A stretch of 31,247 nucleotides of DNA, taken from contig JBGAWJ010000006.1 in assembly GCA_044227605.1 (NCBI GenBank), positions 1 through 31,247 on the forward strand, in the 5' to 3' direction. The notes under the pieces are model-generated. The model worked only from the letters and a program-made list of their open reading frames with translations. It was not told the DNA's origin and did no database searches. Below are positions 15,744-23,450 of this stretch, one piece after another. The translations under genes were made by a program, and so were the position numbers. The first letter of the stretch is position 1; the number at the start of each line of letters is the position of its first letter. Source of the DNA: JAEUKQ01 sp044227605. GTDB lineage: Bacteria; Pseudomonadota; Alphaproteobacteria; JAEUKQ01.

Positions 15744-16031
15744 TTATTCAACAACTTTGGGGACACAGAAAAAATCGTGCAACTTATCCGGGGCATTTGC
15801 TAAAATCTTTTCTGGATAGCCGCCGTCATTGACTTGATCGAGCCGCATAGGCAAAGCAGATTTAAAAACATCCGTATCCGGCATTTCTTTTAAAATTGCT
15901 ACTTCCTGAAGCTGTTCAATCCATTTCATAATTTGACCCAATTCTTGCCCAAAGGATTTAACTTCATCTTCTGAAACTCTAATTTTTGCGAGCATCGCAA
16001 TTTTTTTAACCGTTTGACGATCAATTGCCAT
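15744..16031 (-). CDS. gatC: Aspartyl/glutamyl-tRNA(Asn/Gln) amidotransferase subunit C
   Basis: GatC is the small belt-like subunit that wraps GatA and GatB together. The 95 residues start MAIDRQTVKKIAMLAKIRVSE, contain the amphipathic helix around FGQELGQIMKWIEQL, and end with the DFFCVPKVVE tail usual for GatC. A purine-rich AGAGAGAAG lies before the ATG. It opens the gatCAB operon, which implies that glutamine and/or asparagine tRNAs are charged by the indirect, transamidation pathway. Confidence 0.95.
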   Translation of the reverse strand: MAIDRQTVKKIAMLAKIRVSEDEVKSFGQELGQIMKWIEQLQEVAILKEMPDTDVFKSALPMRLDQVNDGGYPEKILANAPDKLHDFFCVPKVVE

Positions 16032-16468
16032 ATCTGTTCTTCTCTCTACAAATTAATATGCGTGGATCAGCTAAAATACTGAAAATTTAAGAACCAATTT
16101 CATGAATATAGGCAGAAAGCATTTATTCAATCAAGTTTTCCTTTGTCTCGAAAGATCAGGAAAACTGATGATTTTCCAGTATTTAAAGACCTAGCTTGCC
16201 AATTTAATATATTTTGGCTACCTTAAGGACAGGTTGCAAAATATTATGAAACCAAAAGATTAATAGCAACTATCATAAAATACTATCGGAAATAGGGCTG
16301 ATCTTATCACATAAAATTAAGAAAAAACTATATTAAGCAATGCTTATACATCAAAAAATAAGCATAAAATTTTGATTAAATAATAACTTTCATTTAATGT
16401 GATCTCTTAAATTTTAGGTTAAGCCTGTCATATTCAAAAATTAAATTCATAAAGAGATGATTATCATC
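16032..16468. promoter_or_regulatory. Long divergent regulatory region between gatC and the puuA-like gene
   Basis: About 430 A/T-rich bases without an open frame that I can support. Near the puuA-like side there are two overlapping dyads: ATGCTTAT-N10-ATAAGCAT (16340-16365), and ATCAAAA with TTTTGAT (16350-16356 and 16370-16376). Together they cover a 37-base patch about 90 bases before the gene, a plausible operator. I looked for a sigma-54 -24/-12 pair, which would suit a nitrogen gene, and found none with correct spacing. No convincing sigma-70 pair stood out. Confidence 0.4.
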
Positions 16469-17908
16469 ATGTCCACCAAAGAAAAGACACCCCATAAAAC
16501 TTATAAAAACAATAAAATCGCGACGGAAATTAAATCCCCCAGCAGTGCGGCCAGTGCCATCAAAACATTGCAACAATGGCTAGCCTCTCACAAAGTAGAA
16601 GAGGTTGAATGTTTAGTACCTGACATGTCGGGTATCGCTCGCGGTAAAATTTTGCCAGCCACCAAATTCCTAAAAAGTATCGAGCAAAACAGCCTGCGTT
16701 TGCCAGAAAGTTTGTTTATCCAAACGGTAACCGGAGAATACGCGGACATAGACGATAGTTTAATGGGGCCGCAAGATCATGATATTAACTTATTCCCTGA
16801 TCCAGAAACTATTAAGATTGTTCCTTGGTATGATGCACCGACAGCCCAGGTAATTAATAATTGTTACTATAATAATGGTGCTCCTATCGAATTTGCTCCT
16901 CGCTATATTCTGAAATGCGTATTGGATTTATATCACGCTAAAGGCTGGCAACCGATCATCGCACCTGAGCTGGAATTTTTTCTGGTTCAAGTCAACACAG
17001 ATCCAGATTTGCCATTGACCCCGCCCATCGGTCGCTCGGGACGTGCTGAAACCGGACGACAATCTTACGGCATTGATGCGGTGAATGAATTTGATCCTAT
17101 TTTTGAGGAGGTGTACGATTTTTGTGAAGCACAGGATATTGATATTGATACCTTAACGCATGAAGCCGGTGCTGCACAAATGGAAATCAATTTTAATCAT
17201 GGCGATGCCATGCGTTTGGCTGATATGACATTTCTATTCAAAAGAACTGTCCGCCAAACCGCCATGCGCCACAATGTCTATGCAACTTTCATGGCTAAAC
17301 CTTTGTCCAACGAACCAGGCAGTGCTATGCATGTTCACCAATCTGTTATTGACATAAAAACAGGGCAAAACTTGTTTGCCGATCCTAAAACCGGTGAGGA
17401 CTCTGACTTGTTCCGCGCCCATGTTGCCGGGTTACAACGTTATTTGCCGTTCGCCATGCCTTTATTAGGACCCAATGTGAATTCTTACAGGCGACTACAA
17501 CCTTATTATGATGCCCCTATTAATGTGCATTGGGGAATTGATAACCGTACCGTTGGCTTAAGAGTGCCTATTTCCCCCCCAGATGGCCGCAGAATTGAAA
17601 ACCGCCTGGCAGGGGCTGATGCCAACCCTTATTTGGCAATGGCTGCCTCCTTAGCTTGTGGATATTTGGGAATGATTGAAAAATTATCCCCAACTGAACA
17701 AGTGGGCGGCAGTGCATACCGTTTACGTCATACTCTGCCTCGTACTTTAAACGATGCCCTGCAGCGCTTTGAGTCAAATAAAAGCATTCGTAGTATCTTA
17801 GGAGAAAAATTTGTTGATGTGTTTGCCTCTGTCAAAAGGGCAGAGTTAGACGCTTACCAAAAAGTAATTAGTTCTTGGGAACGCGAGCATTTGTTACTGA
17901 ATGTGTAG
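16469..17908 (+). CDS. puuA: Glutamine synthetase family protein, probable gamma-glutamylputrescine (polyamine) synthetase
   Basis: PuuA-type enzymes join glutamate to putrescine with ATP, the first step of glutamylated polyamine breakdown. The protein (479 residues from the ATG at 16469; 16457 is an alternative start but directly abuts AGAG, while 16469 has that AGAG 12 bases upstream) has the GS fold. It carries DMSGIARGKILP in the beta-grasp domain, the metal-binding APELEFF, EAGAAQMEINF, the nucleotide-site SAMHVHQS, then VNSYRRLQPYYDAPINVHWG and RLAGADANPYLAMAAS. The adenylylation loop of GlnA is not evident, and these signatures fit the PuuA/GlnT branch rather than housekeeping GlnA. 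The following putrescine-type importer supports the polyamine role. The exact amine substrate is inferred. Confidence 0.85.
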   Translation: MSTKEKTPHKTYKNNKIATEIKSPSSAASAIKTLQQWLASHKVEEVECLVPDMSGIARGKILPATKFLKSIEQNSLRLPESLFIQTVTGEYADIDDSLMGPQDHDINLFPDPETIKIVPWYDAPTAQVINNCYYNNGAPIEFAPRYILKCVLDLYHAKGWQPIIAPELEFFLVQVNTDPDLPLTPPIGRSGRAETGRQSYGIDAVNEFDPIFEEVYDFCEAQDIDIDTLTHEAGAAQMEINFNHGDAMRLADMTFLFKRTVRQTAMRHNVYATFMAKPLSNEPGSAMHVHQSVIDIKTGQNLFADPKTGEDSDLFRAHVAGLQRYLPFAMPLLGPNVNSYRRLQPYYDAPINVHWGIDNRTVGLRVPISPPDGRRIENRLAGADANPYLAMAASLACGYLGMIEKLSPTEQVGGSAYRLRHTLPRTLNDALQRFESNKSIRSILGEKFVDVFASVKRAELDAYQKVISSWEREHLLLNV

Positions 17909-17927
17909 AGAGGGTATCAAGTAGGTG

Positions 17928-17968
17928 GGGATAAAATAGTTAAGAAAATACTTTTTATCCCTGCTTTT
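17928..17968 (+). terminator. Rho-independent terminator after the puuA-like gene
   Basis: GGGATAAAA (17928-17936) and TTTTATCCC (17953-17961) make a 9-bp stem with a 16-base loop that can add three inner pairs. It is followed by TGCTTTTTA. It separates the puuA-like gene from the pot unit. Confidence 0.65.
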
Positions 17969-18087
17969 TATCATTCGTTATTTGAGAAAATCGTCTTTTC
18001 ATAATAAGCGATTGTATTATTTTTTCTTTTGTTATCTAATAAACTTATATTGTCTTTTATACTAAATTTTTCTTGGGCGGCTAATGC

Positions 18088-18107
18088 ACGTGATCAAATG
18101 GTCACGT
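18088..18107. promoter_or_regulatory. Dyad in the potF leader, possible operator or RNA hairpin
   Basis: ACGTGATC (18088-18095) and GGTCACGT (18100-18107) are an 8-base inverted repeat with one T-G wobble around AAAT. There is no T run after it, so it is unlikely to be a terminator. It lies about 67 bases before potF, just downstream of a TATACT (18058-18063) that could be a -10 element, a position suited to a repressor site. Confidence 0.4.
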
Positions 18108-18174
18108 CATCTCCCTATAATAAAAAATTTACCTTGTTTCTATCCTTTAACCTTAGCAAATGGAAAGAATTACA

Positions 18175-19278
18175 ATGATAAAAAGATTGTTATCATTCTT
18201 GTTGATAAGCAGCTTGGCCAGTATTGTTGCTTTAACATCTGCAGCCATTGCTCAACAGCGCGTTGTGAATGTCTATAATTGGTCCGACTATATTGGAAAA
18301 GATACTCTAGAAAAATTTACAAAAGCAACAGGCATTAAAGTTGTGTACGATGTTTATGACTCCAATGAAACATTGGATGCCAAGCTTTTAACAGGAAAAA
18401 CCGGCTATGATATTGTTGTTCCCAGCGGCGGTTTTTTGGTGCGACAAATTAATGCGGGTCTTTACCAGAAACTTAATAAAAGCCTTTTGCCAAATTTAAA
18501 AAATATAGATCCACTGCTGTTAAAGGCATTGGCTGGTTTTGACCCCAAGAATGAATATGCTGTGCCTTATTTCTGGGGAACCATTGGTTTGGGACGCAAT
18601 GTCAAGATGATTAATGACCGGATGCCTAATGCTCCTGTCGATAGTTTGGACATTATTTTTAAGCCGGAATTTGCCAAAAAATTTGCTGATTGCGGGATTG
18701 TTTTGCTTGACTCACCCAGCGACATTTTCCAAATTGCCTTGAATTATTTAGGCAAAGACCCCCACAGCACAAAAAAAGAAGATTATGATTTGGCCGAAAA
18801 GCTATTGTTATCCATTCGGCCTTATGTCAAATATTTTCATTCATCCCGTTATATCGAAGATTTAGCGAATGGTGAAGTTTGTATCGCCTTGGGTTATAGT
18901 GGCGATATTTTAATTGCGGCCACCCGGGCGGAAGAAGCCGGGAAAGGAATTAAAATTGAATATACTATTCCCAAGGAAGGCACCCAACTTTGGATCGATT
19001 CTTTGGCTATGCCCAAAGATGCCCCCCATCCTAAAGAAGCTCATGCTTTTATTAATTTCTTGATGGATCCGCAAATCGCTGCTGACGGCGTTAATTCTGT
19101 GACTTATGCCAGCCCCAATCAAGCTGCTTTGCCTTATATTGATGAGGAGATTGTTAACAATCCAGGGGTATACCCACCTCCTGAGGTCATGGCACGTTTG
19201 TTTGGTGACAAGGAAGCCAGCAGTGATCTCAAAAGAATGCGAACCCGCAGTTGGACCAAAGTTAAAACCGGCAGATGA
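18175..19278 (+). CDS. potF: Periplasmic putrescine-type polyamine-binding protein
   Basis: This is the substrate-binding component of a PotFGHI-type importer. The ATG at 18175 has GGAAAG 7 bases upstream and gives 367 residues; the open frame begins at 18160 without such a site. A signal peptide ends near AIA/QQ (residue 26). The mature protein begins RVVNVYNWSDYIG, almost as in E. coli PotF, and ends with the RMRTRSWTKVKTGR tail. By alignment from memory with E. coli PotF, ligand contacts W37, S38, D39, Y40, S85, D247, D278 and Y314 correspond to W36, S37, D38, Y39, S84, D244, D275 and Y311. E185, W244 and F276 are instead D183, Y241 and W273. The ligand could therefore be putrescine, agmatine, spermidine or a ureido derivative. 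Confidence 0.93.
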   Translation: MIKRLLSFLLISSLASIVALTSAAIAQQRVVNVYNWSDYIGKDTLEKFTKATGIKVVYDVYDSNETLDAKLLTGKTGYDIVVPSGGFLVRQINAGLYQKLNKSLLPNLKNIDPLLLKALAGFDPKNEYAVPYFWGTIGLGRNVKMINDRMPNAPVDSLDIIFKPEFAKKFADCGIVLLDSPSDIFQIALNYLGKDPHSTKKEDYDLAEKLLLSIRPYVKYFHSSRYIEDLANGEVCIALGYSGDILIAATRAEEAGKGIKIEYTIPKEGTQLWIDSLAMPKDAPHPKEAHAFINFLMDPQIAADGVNSVTYASPNQAALPYIDEEIVNNPGVYPPPEVMARLFGDKEASSDLKRMRTRSWTKVKTGR

Positions 19279-19291
19279 AGCTATAATAAAG

Positions 19292-19318
19292 AAGCCCTAT
19301 CCCTGGATAGGGCTTTTG
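19292..19318 (+). terminator. Terminator between potF and potG
   Basis: AAGCCCTAT (19292-19300) and ATAGGGCTT (19307-19315) form a 9-bp stem (10 with the next C-G pair) around a small loop, followed by TTTTG. Placed after the binding protein and before the transporter genes, it probably lets only part of the transcripts continue, keeping potF in excess. Confidence 0.75.
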
Positions 19319-19441
19319 TACCTAGCATTCATAACGCTAAATCCTATCAATAAAAAATACTAGTCAATACCAAAAAATGTTGGTTACATAGAAATTGTTA
19401 ACCCAAAAAATTCCAACCGCATCAATGGGGATATTCGATAC

Positions 19442-20581
19442 ATGTCAGAAAAGGGAAAACCGGGTTATCCGGAACCATGGCGAGACCCAAACATTAAACC
19501 ATATATCAAAATTGAACATCTGGTTAAGAAATTTGGTGATTTTACGGCGGTTAATGATGTTTCCCTGACCATTTGTAAAGGTGAACTTTTTTCCTTATTA
19601 GGTGGTTCCGGTTGTGGTAAGACCACCTTGCTAAGAATGTTAGCAGGACTTGAAGTGCCCACCTCTGGGAAAATTTTTATTGATGATGTGGATATGGCAA
19701 CGATTCCCCCTTACGAGCGGCCAACCAACATGATGTTTCAATCTTATGCCCTTTTCCCGCATATGACAGTAGAGAACAACATTGCCTTTGGCTTAAAACA
19801 AGATGGCATTGCCCGCTCCTTGATTGCTGAGCGTGTGGCTGATATGTTAGATCTAGTGCAATTGAAGCCATATGCCAAACGCAAACCACACCAATTATCT
19901 GGGGGACAAAAACAGCGTGTTGCATTAGCAAGGGCATTGGTCAAAAGGCCTAAATTGTTGTTGCTTGATGAACCTTTGGGGGCCTTGGATAAAAGGCTGC
20001 GGGAACAAACCCAATTTGAGTTAATGAATATTCAGGAAAAGCTTGGAATCACTTTCGTCGTGGTTACCCATGACCAGGAAGAAGCAATGACCCTATCTTC
20101 GAGAATTGGTGTCATGCACGCAGGACAAATTGTGCAGGTGGGAACTCCCCCCGAAATCTATGAATTCCCCGGAAGCAGGCTTGTGGCAAACTTTATTGGT
20201 TCAGTTAATATATTTACTGGCCGGGTTATTGAAGATGAGCCGGATTACGTACTAATTAGAAGCGATGAAGCCAAGGCTGATTTATACGTTAGCCACGGCA
20301 TTGCCTGTGCACCGGGCGCCCAAGTATGGGTTGCCATCCGCCCCGAAAAAATTATTGCAACCCGACAAGCACCACCGGATAGCCGAAATCAGCTGAAAGG
20401 AATCATCAAAGAAGTTGCCTATATGGGCAATTTGTCAATTTATCTGGTCAAATTGGAAACAGGCAAAATTGTTAAAGTGACCATGCCCAATCAAGTACGT
20501 TCCAGTGAAAATCAATTAACGTGGGATGAAAAAGTTTATCTTTCCTGGCAATCAACGAGTGGTGTTGTTCTCCATCACTAA
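19442..20581 (+). CDS. potG: Polyamine ABC transporter ATP-binding protein
   Basis: PotG is the cytoplasmic ATPase powering polyamine import. The 379 residues contain Walker A GGSGCGKT (54-61), the Q-loop Q100, the ABC signature LSGGQ (152-156), Walker B LLLLDE (172-177) and the switch H210 (THDQEE). A C-terminal TOBE regulatory domain runs from about 285, including VAIRPEKI. Walker A has Gly-Gly-Ser where E. coli has Gly-Ala-Ser-like spacing, still a valid GxxGxGKT. GGGGAT lies about 10 bases before the ATG. The 160-base gap after potF holds the terminator and no further gene; potH follows 54 bases downstream. Confidence 0.96.
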   Translation: MSEKGKPGYPEPWRDPNIKPYIKIEHLVKKFGDFTAVNDVSLTICKGELFSLLGGSGCGKTTLLRMLAGLEVPTSGKIFIDDVDMATIPPYERPTNMMFQSYALFPHMTVENNIAFGLKQDGIARSLIAERVADMLDLVQLKPYAKRKPHQLSGGQKQRVALARALVKRPKLLLLDEPLGALDKRLREQTQFELMNIQEKLGITFVVVTHDQEEAMTLSSRIGVMHAGQIVQVGTPPEIYEFPGSRLVANFIGSVNIFTGRVIEDEPDYVLIRSDEAKADLYVSHGIACAPGAQVWVAIRPEKIIATRQAPPDSRNQLKGIIKEVAYMGNLSIYLVKLETGKIVKVTMPNQVRSSENQLTWDEKVYLSWQSTSGVVLHH

Positions 20582-20635
20582 TCATGGAAGAAATCCACGG
20601 ATCAATCGTTGGATTTAACATAGGGGGTCAAAAAG

Positions 20636-21562
20636 GTGGTTAACGGCAAACAGAAACCCTTCGTGTCTTTTTTTAAGAAACTAAAGCCACAAGGTTCTTC
20701 TATAACTATTTTCGTTCCATATTTCTGGCTTTCTTTGTTTTTCTTATTACCGCTGATTCTGATATTTGTGATCAGTCTAACCCAAACGGTTGACCTTCAA
20801 CAACCTCCTTATAGCCCCATTATTACGTCAACCGAGGATACCGTTCGGATTAACTTATTCTTTGGTAACTATCTTGCCCTTGCAGAAGATCAGCTTTATG
20901 TTTTATCCATTGTCAATTCAGTAAAGATAGCCACCATATCAACATTTTTCTGTTTGCTGATTGGTTTCCCAATGGCGTACGGGATTGCCCGTAGTACCCC
21001 TACATATCGCAATACCTTACTGATGATGATTATCCTGCCTTTTTGGACATCCTTTCTTATTCGTGTCTACGCTTGGATCGGTATTTTAGGCAAAGAAAAT
21101 GGGTTATTGAACGGCTTGCTGTTATGGCTAGGGATTATTGACAAACCACTGGATATTATTTACAGCGATTTCGCTGTTTATATAGGTATTGTTTATTCTT
21201 ATCTGCCTTTCATGATTCTACCCCTTTATGCCACATTGGAAAAATTAGATAATACTTTGTTAGAAGCAGCCGCAGATTTGGGCAGCAAGCCTACAAATAC
21301 GTTTTTTACAATTACCGTACCCCTCGCAATGCCAGGAATTATTGCCGGTTGCCTACTCGTTTTTATCCCCGCGGTCGGTGAATTTGTTATACCCGAATTA
21401 CTGGGCGATGCCAGCAGCCCGCTAATTGGGCAACAGGTAAGAAATGTATTTAGCTATGATTGGCCAATGGCCTCAACCCTGGCAATGATGGTTCTTCTAG
21501 TCTTAGTAATTCCCATTTTTATTTTTCAATATTTACAAAATAAGCAGACGGTGGCCAAATGA
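20636..21562 (+). CDS. potH: Polyamine ABC transporter permease PotH
   Basis: PotH is one of the two inner-membrane permeases forming the channel. The 308-residue protein starts at a GTG (20636) with AGGGGG 8 bases upstream; no ATG fits as well. About six membrane segments are visible, the first at residues 25-47 and the last ending near 300. The cytoplasmic EAA loop that docks with PotG reads EAAADLGSKPTNTFFTITVP, followed by LAMPGI. The 3' end overlaps potI by four bases (ATGA), so translation is coupled. Confidence 0.95.
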   Translation: MVNGKQKPFVSFFKKLKPQGSSITIFVPYFWLSLFFLLPLILIFVISLTQTVDLQQPPYSPIITSTEDTVRINLFFGNYLALAEDQLYVLSIVNSVKIATISTFFCLLIGFPMAYGIARSTPTYRNTLLMMIILPFWTSFLIRVYAWIGILGKENGLLNGLLLWLGIIDKPLDIIYSDFAVYIGIVYSYLPFMILPLYATLEKLDNTLLEAAADLGSKPTNTFFTITVPLAMPGIIAGCLLVFIPAVGEFVIPELLGDASSPLIGQQVRNVFSYDWPMASTLAMMVLLVLVIPIFIFQYLQNKQTVAK

Positions 21563-22422
21563 AACGCGGTCTTTCATGGTTCGTTTTCATCTCATTAATA
21601 TTAGGTTTTGTATTCCTTTACGCACCAATCTTGGTCTTGATCGTTTTTTCTTTCAACAAATCAAAACTGGTAACAGTGTGGCAAGAATTTTCCTTCGATT
21701 CTTATATCAACCTTCTTCACAATCAACAAATTTTGGATGCCGCTTGGGTCAGTTTAAAAGTAGCCTCAATATCAGCAACCTTGGCGGCAATTCTGGGCAC
21801 CATGTGTGGGTATGTTTTGTCACGATTTAGCCGATTTCGTGGCCGCATCTTGTTCCTGGGGCTTGTTAGTGCCCCCCTTGTTATGCCGGAAGTTATCACC
21901 GGTTTGGCGATGTTATTAATGTTCATTCAGCTGGATCAAATTCTTCAAGGGGTTTTTGGTATTGAACCTGTTGGCAGGGGCCTTATAACTTTGATTATTG
22001 CCCACACCACCTTTGCAACAGCTTATGTGGCTGTTGTTGTGCAGTCACGTTTGGCTGGATTTGATCGATCCTTGGAGGAAGCGGCCGCTGATTTGGGTGC
22101 CAAACCCTATAAAGTGTTCTTTTTTATTACCCTACCCATTATTGCCCCCGGTATTATTGCTGGTTGGTTACTGGCATTTACTTTATCTTTGGATGACGTG
22201 GTTATTAGTGATTTTACCTCTGGCCCCGGTGCTTCAACCCTTCCATTAGTTATTTTTTCAAAAGTCAGGTTAGGCATAAGCCCCGAGATTAATGCGCTAG
22301 CCACTATCCTTATTTTGATCGTTGGCACGGGTATTATCGCCGCAAATATTATTGGTAACTATCGGGCTAAAAGAGACCGGCGAGAAATGCAAATAGCCTT
22401 GACAGAAAAAGCTGTCCCGTAA
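21559..22422 (+). CDS. potI: Polyamine ABC transporter permease PotI
   Basis: This is the second permease of the importer, 287 residues with about six membrane helices. Its EAA loop is EAAADLGAKPYKVFFFITLP followed by IIAPGI, partner to the loop in PotH. The DDVVISDFTSGPG stretch is a PotI/PotC family landmark. The start ATG overlaps the potH stop. The gene ends 46 bases before aguB; only a small 6-bp hairpin (ATTGTT with AACAAT, 22429-22443) without a proper T run lies between, so read-through into aguB is likely. Confidence 0.95.
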   Translation: MKRGLSWFVFISLILGFVFLYAPILVLIVFSFNKSKLVTVWQEFSFDSYINLLHNQQILDAAWVSLKVASISATLAAILGTMCGYVLSRFSRFRGRILFLGLVSAPLVMPEVITGLAMLLMFIQLDQILQGVFGIEPVGRGLITLIIAHTTFATAYVAVVVQSRLAGFDRSLEEAAADLGAKPYKVFFFITLPIIAPGIIAGWLLAFTLSLDDVVISDFTSGPGASTLPLVIFSKVRLGISPEINALATILILIVGTGIIAANIIGNYRAKRDRREMQIALTEKAVP

Positions 22423-22468
22423 ACATTCATTGTTATAAACAATAAAGATTAATGATAAGGAGATAAGA

Positions 22469-23347
22469 ATGGCCAAAATTACAGTGGCAGCAACCCAGTT
22501 CGCTTGCACGGAAAGCACAGAACGAAATGTTGAAACTGCCGAACGAATTACTAGATTAGCTGCAAAAGAGGGAGCTAATATCATCTTGCTGCCGGAATTA
22601 TTTGAAACTCCTTATTTCTGTAAAGATCAAAAACAATCTTTCTTTTCCTTGGCCAAGCCGGTTGATAACCACCCTACCATCCAACATATGCAGCAACTAG
22701 CGGCTGAATTGAAAGTGGTTTTACCGATCAGTTTCTTTGAACAAGCGAATAATGCGTATTTTAACTCCGTGGTCATGATTGATGCGGATGGGGAAATTCT
22801 TGGTTTATACCGAAAATCTCATATTCCAGACGGGCCAGGTTATCAAGAAAAGTTTTATTTTACCCCAGGAGATACGGGATTCCGGGTTTGGAGTACGGCC
22901 TATGCCAAAATAGGACTAGGGATTTGTTGGGATCAATGGTTCCCTGAATTGGCTCGCTCCCTTGCGATTCAAGGCGCCGAAATGATCCTTTATCCGACCG
23001 CCATCGGCAGCGAACCGCAAGATACCACTATTGACAGTCGGGATCATTGGCAACGCACCATGCAAGGCCATGCCGCTGCCAATATCATCCCAGTGATTGC
23101 CTCTAATCGTATTGGGGTAGAAAAAGGCGAAAACTTTCAAATGACTTTTTATGGTTCTTCTTTCATCACCGACGCTACGGGGACAAAAATTGCAGAAGGC
23201 GATAGACAAACGGAAAGCGTTATCACCGCCTCTTTTGATTTGGAAAAAATTAGGCTGCAACGCGCTTCATGGGGCCTATTCAGGGACCGGCGCCCAGAAT
23301 TATATACACGCATCCTTTCCTATGATGGCCAAGATTCTATATTATAG
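22469..23347 (+). CDS. aguB: N-carbamoylputrescine amidase (nitrilase superfamily)
   Basis: AguB hydrolyses N-carbamoylputrescine to putrescine, CO2 and ammonia, the last step of the agmatine deiminase route. The 292 residues have the nitrilase catalytic triad E43 (LPELFETPYF), K116 (YRKSHIP) and C153 (GICWDQWFPE). Sequence around the site is strongly AguB-like: DGPGYQEKFYFTPGDTGF, GSEPQD, and SRDHWQRTMQGHAAANIIPV. AAGGAG lies 8 bases before the ATG. It is the last gene of the pot unit, which is unusual because its usual partner, agmatine deiminase (AguA), is not nearby. Another amide or ureide substrate cannot be excluded, but the family match is close. Confidence 0.9.
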   Translation: MAKITVAATQFACTESTERNVETAERITRLAAKEGANIILLPELFETPYFCKDQKQSFFSLAKPVDNHPTIQHMQQLAAELKVVLPISFFEQANNAYFNSVVMIDADGEILGLYRKSHIPDGPGYQEKFYFTPGDTGFRVWSTAYAKIGLGICWDQWFPELARSLAIQGAEMILYPTAIGSEPQDTTIDSRDHWQRTMQGHAAANIIPVIASNRIGVEKGENFQMTFYGSSFITDATGTKIAEGDRQTESVITASFDLEKIRLQRASWGLFRDRRPELYTRILSYDGQDSIL

Positions 23348-23450
23348 AAAAGTCTTTACGTAAAATCACGATAGTGTCCGTTTTTCTTTAATGGCACTTG
23401 ATGTTGATCATAATAACTAAGAGAGGCTCATAAGAATGGCTGCCTCAGGA

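Noticed and set aside
16202..16245. Possible sigma-54 promoter before the puuA-like gene
   Set aside because: TGGC and TTGCA are present, but the GG and GC dinucleotides do not have the required 10-base spacing.
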